A stretch of 16,141 bases of DNA from Firmicutes bacterium UBA5473. GTDB taxonomy: Bacteria > Bacillota > DTU084. How positions within the stretch are numbered: the stretch's first letter is position 1; each line of letters starts with the position of its first letter. The notes under the pieces are model-generated. The model was not told where the DNA came from and ran no database searches. It saw only the letters and a program-made list of their open reading frames with translations. Below are positions 15,146-16,141 of the stretch, piece by piece. Position numbers and translations under genes: made by a program. Where the stretch lies: the NCBI GenBank assembly GCA_002427165.1, contig DIQB01000124.1, positions 3,998-20,138 on the forward strand. Direction: 5' to 3'.

Positions 15146-16141
15146 CTATTTCGCCTCCTCCAAACTTACAACCTGACCAGTTTTGGCAGAGGTGTAAATG
15201 GCCTCCATCAGCTTCATATTCCTCAGCGCATTATTCAATCCATTGGTCGGCATACGGTTTTCTCCGATAGCAGACACAAGCTCTGCTATCTGCTGTTTGT
15301 AGATGTTATCTCCTGTAATATCCAGAACCTGAACATTGCCCTCTGAGCGGACCTGGGCTGCATCATAGCCCTTATCATCTTCCTCAAGGCGCAATGTGAG
15401 TTTGCCATCTGAGCTTTGGCCAATGCTTCCTTCTGCAACAACGCTACCTCGGGTACCATAGAGCTCCAAAACATTGCTAGCAGACAGATCCGGCACATTG
15501 AAGTTATTGTCCACAGTAGCATGGGCGCCGCTGGCGAATTTAAGCAAAATTACGTTGCTATCCTCCACTGGATAGTCATGAGTTAGAGAATCTGTGAAAG
15601 CAGAGACTTTCACCACAGGCCCAAAGAGCATTTCCAACAGATCCACGCAATGGCTGGCAAGATCAACTACGCTACCGCCACCACCCAAGGCTGGATCCTG
15701 CCTCCAAGCGCCCTCAATTGGTGGGTACCAGCATGTGAGTTGGGCCCGACCAAAGACAGGCTGTCCTAATTTTCCTTCTGAGAGCAGTTGCTTGATTTTT
15801 TGGTGCGCTGTATGGAAGCGCATCATAAACCCTAACTGAAACTTCACTCCTGAGCTCTCCACAACAGCTGCTATCTCTGCTGCTTCTTCAGAATTCAGGG
15901 ACAGAGGTTTTTCGCAAAGGATGTGTTTTCCAGCTTTAGCCGCGGCAATCACGTGCTGCTTATGTAAAAAGACAGGAGTTGCAATATAGACTGCATCCAC
16001 ATCTTTATCAGCGAGCACAGGTTCTACCTCGGTATAGCTTGGGACTTGGTAATGTTTGCCTAATTCCTCGGCAAGCTTCGGGTTCGCGTCAACCAGGGCA
16101 ACTAGTTGCGAGTTTTCTTCTTTGAGAATTCCTTCAGGGAT
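15146..16141 (-). CDS. Gfo/Idh/MocA family NAD(P)-dependent oxidoreductase, partial, N-terminus beyond right edge
   Basis: Family members oxidise or reduce a hydroxyl or keto group on sugars and cyclitols using NAD(P). The frame stays open to the right edge, giving 331 visible residues. GTG 16018 is internal: the upstream codons still read as family sequence (QLVALVDANPKLAEELGKHY). The first Rossmann strand with its GxGxxG motif lies outside the window. Visible features are VDAVYIATPVFLHKQHV, the HILCEKPLSLN block with the conserved Lys, and GGGSVVDLASHCVDLLEMLFGP, whose His is the expected catalytic residue. The C-terminal half forms the substrate domain. It is the first gene of the operon seen here, one base ahead of the hydrolase gene, but more genes may lie upstream. 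Its likely role is to make or remove the keto group used by the aminotransferase. Confidence 0.92.
   Translation of the reverse strand: MPEGILKEENSQLVALVDANPKLAEELGKHYQVPSYTEVEPVLADKDVDAVYIATPVFLHKQHVIAAAKAGKHILCEKPLSLNSEEAAEIAAVVESSGVKFQLGFMMRFHTAHQKIKQLLSEGKLGQPVFGRAQLTCWYPPIEGAWRQDPALGGGGSVVDLASHCVDLLEMLFGPVVKVSAFTDSLTHDYPVEDSNVILLKFASGAHATVDNNFNVPDLSASNVLELYGTRGSVVAEGSIGQSSDGKLTLRLEEDDKGYDAAQVRSEGNVQVLDITGDNIYKQQIAELVSAIGENRMPTNGLNNALRNMKLMEAIYTSAKTGQVVSLEEAK

Overview
The window suggests a diderm (two-membrane), endospore-forming member of the Firmicutes, most like the Limnochordia/Hydrogenispora or Halanaerobiales type lineages. Outer-membrane biogenesis genes (bamA, tamB) lie a few hundred bases from gpr, the germination protease found only in endospore formers. 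This placement is inferred from gene content; no rRNA is present. GTG and TTG starts with strong GGAGG-type ribosome binding sites are common.

Region 1 (1-7721, minus strand) is an outer-membrane biogenesis operon, read right to left: tamB, a sigma-70 family sigma factor, a single-pass membrane protein with a long Pro/Ala/Lys-rich tail, then bamA, which runs off the left edge. A good housekeeping-type promoter (TTGCAG, 18 bases, TATAAT) precedes tamB. The internal sigma factor and the unknown membrane protein between tamB and bamA are the least expected parts.

Region 2 (7722-9710, plus strand) is a small sporulation block: an unknown small gene coupled to gpr, then two tiny single-pass membrane proteins (86 and 46 residues). 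A sequence matching the forespore sigma-G consensus lies just ahead of the block. It ends in a strong hairpin terminator shared with the convergent operon. The 403-base divergent gap (7543-7945) carries both promoters and three copies of an AAAGCTAGCTTT-like palindrome.

Region 3 (9709-16141, minus strand) is a tightly packed six-gene operon, read right to left: a Gfo/Idh/MocA oxidoreductase (cut by the right edge), a cytoplasmic ceramidase-fold hydrolase, a ROK repressor, a DegT-family PLP aminotransferase, a NagB-like sugar isomerase/deaminase with altered catalytic residues, and a PIG-L/LmbE deacetylase. Together they look like a locally regulated amino-sugar or aminocyclitol pathway (oxidise, transaminate, isomerise/deaminate, deacylate). 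The substrate cannot be read from the sequence, and the enzyme set matches no pathway I can name.

I saw no tRNA, rRNA, CRISPR array, insertion sequence or prophage gene.
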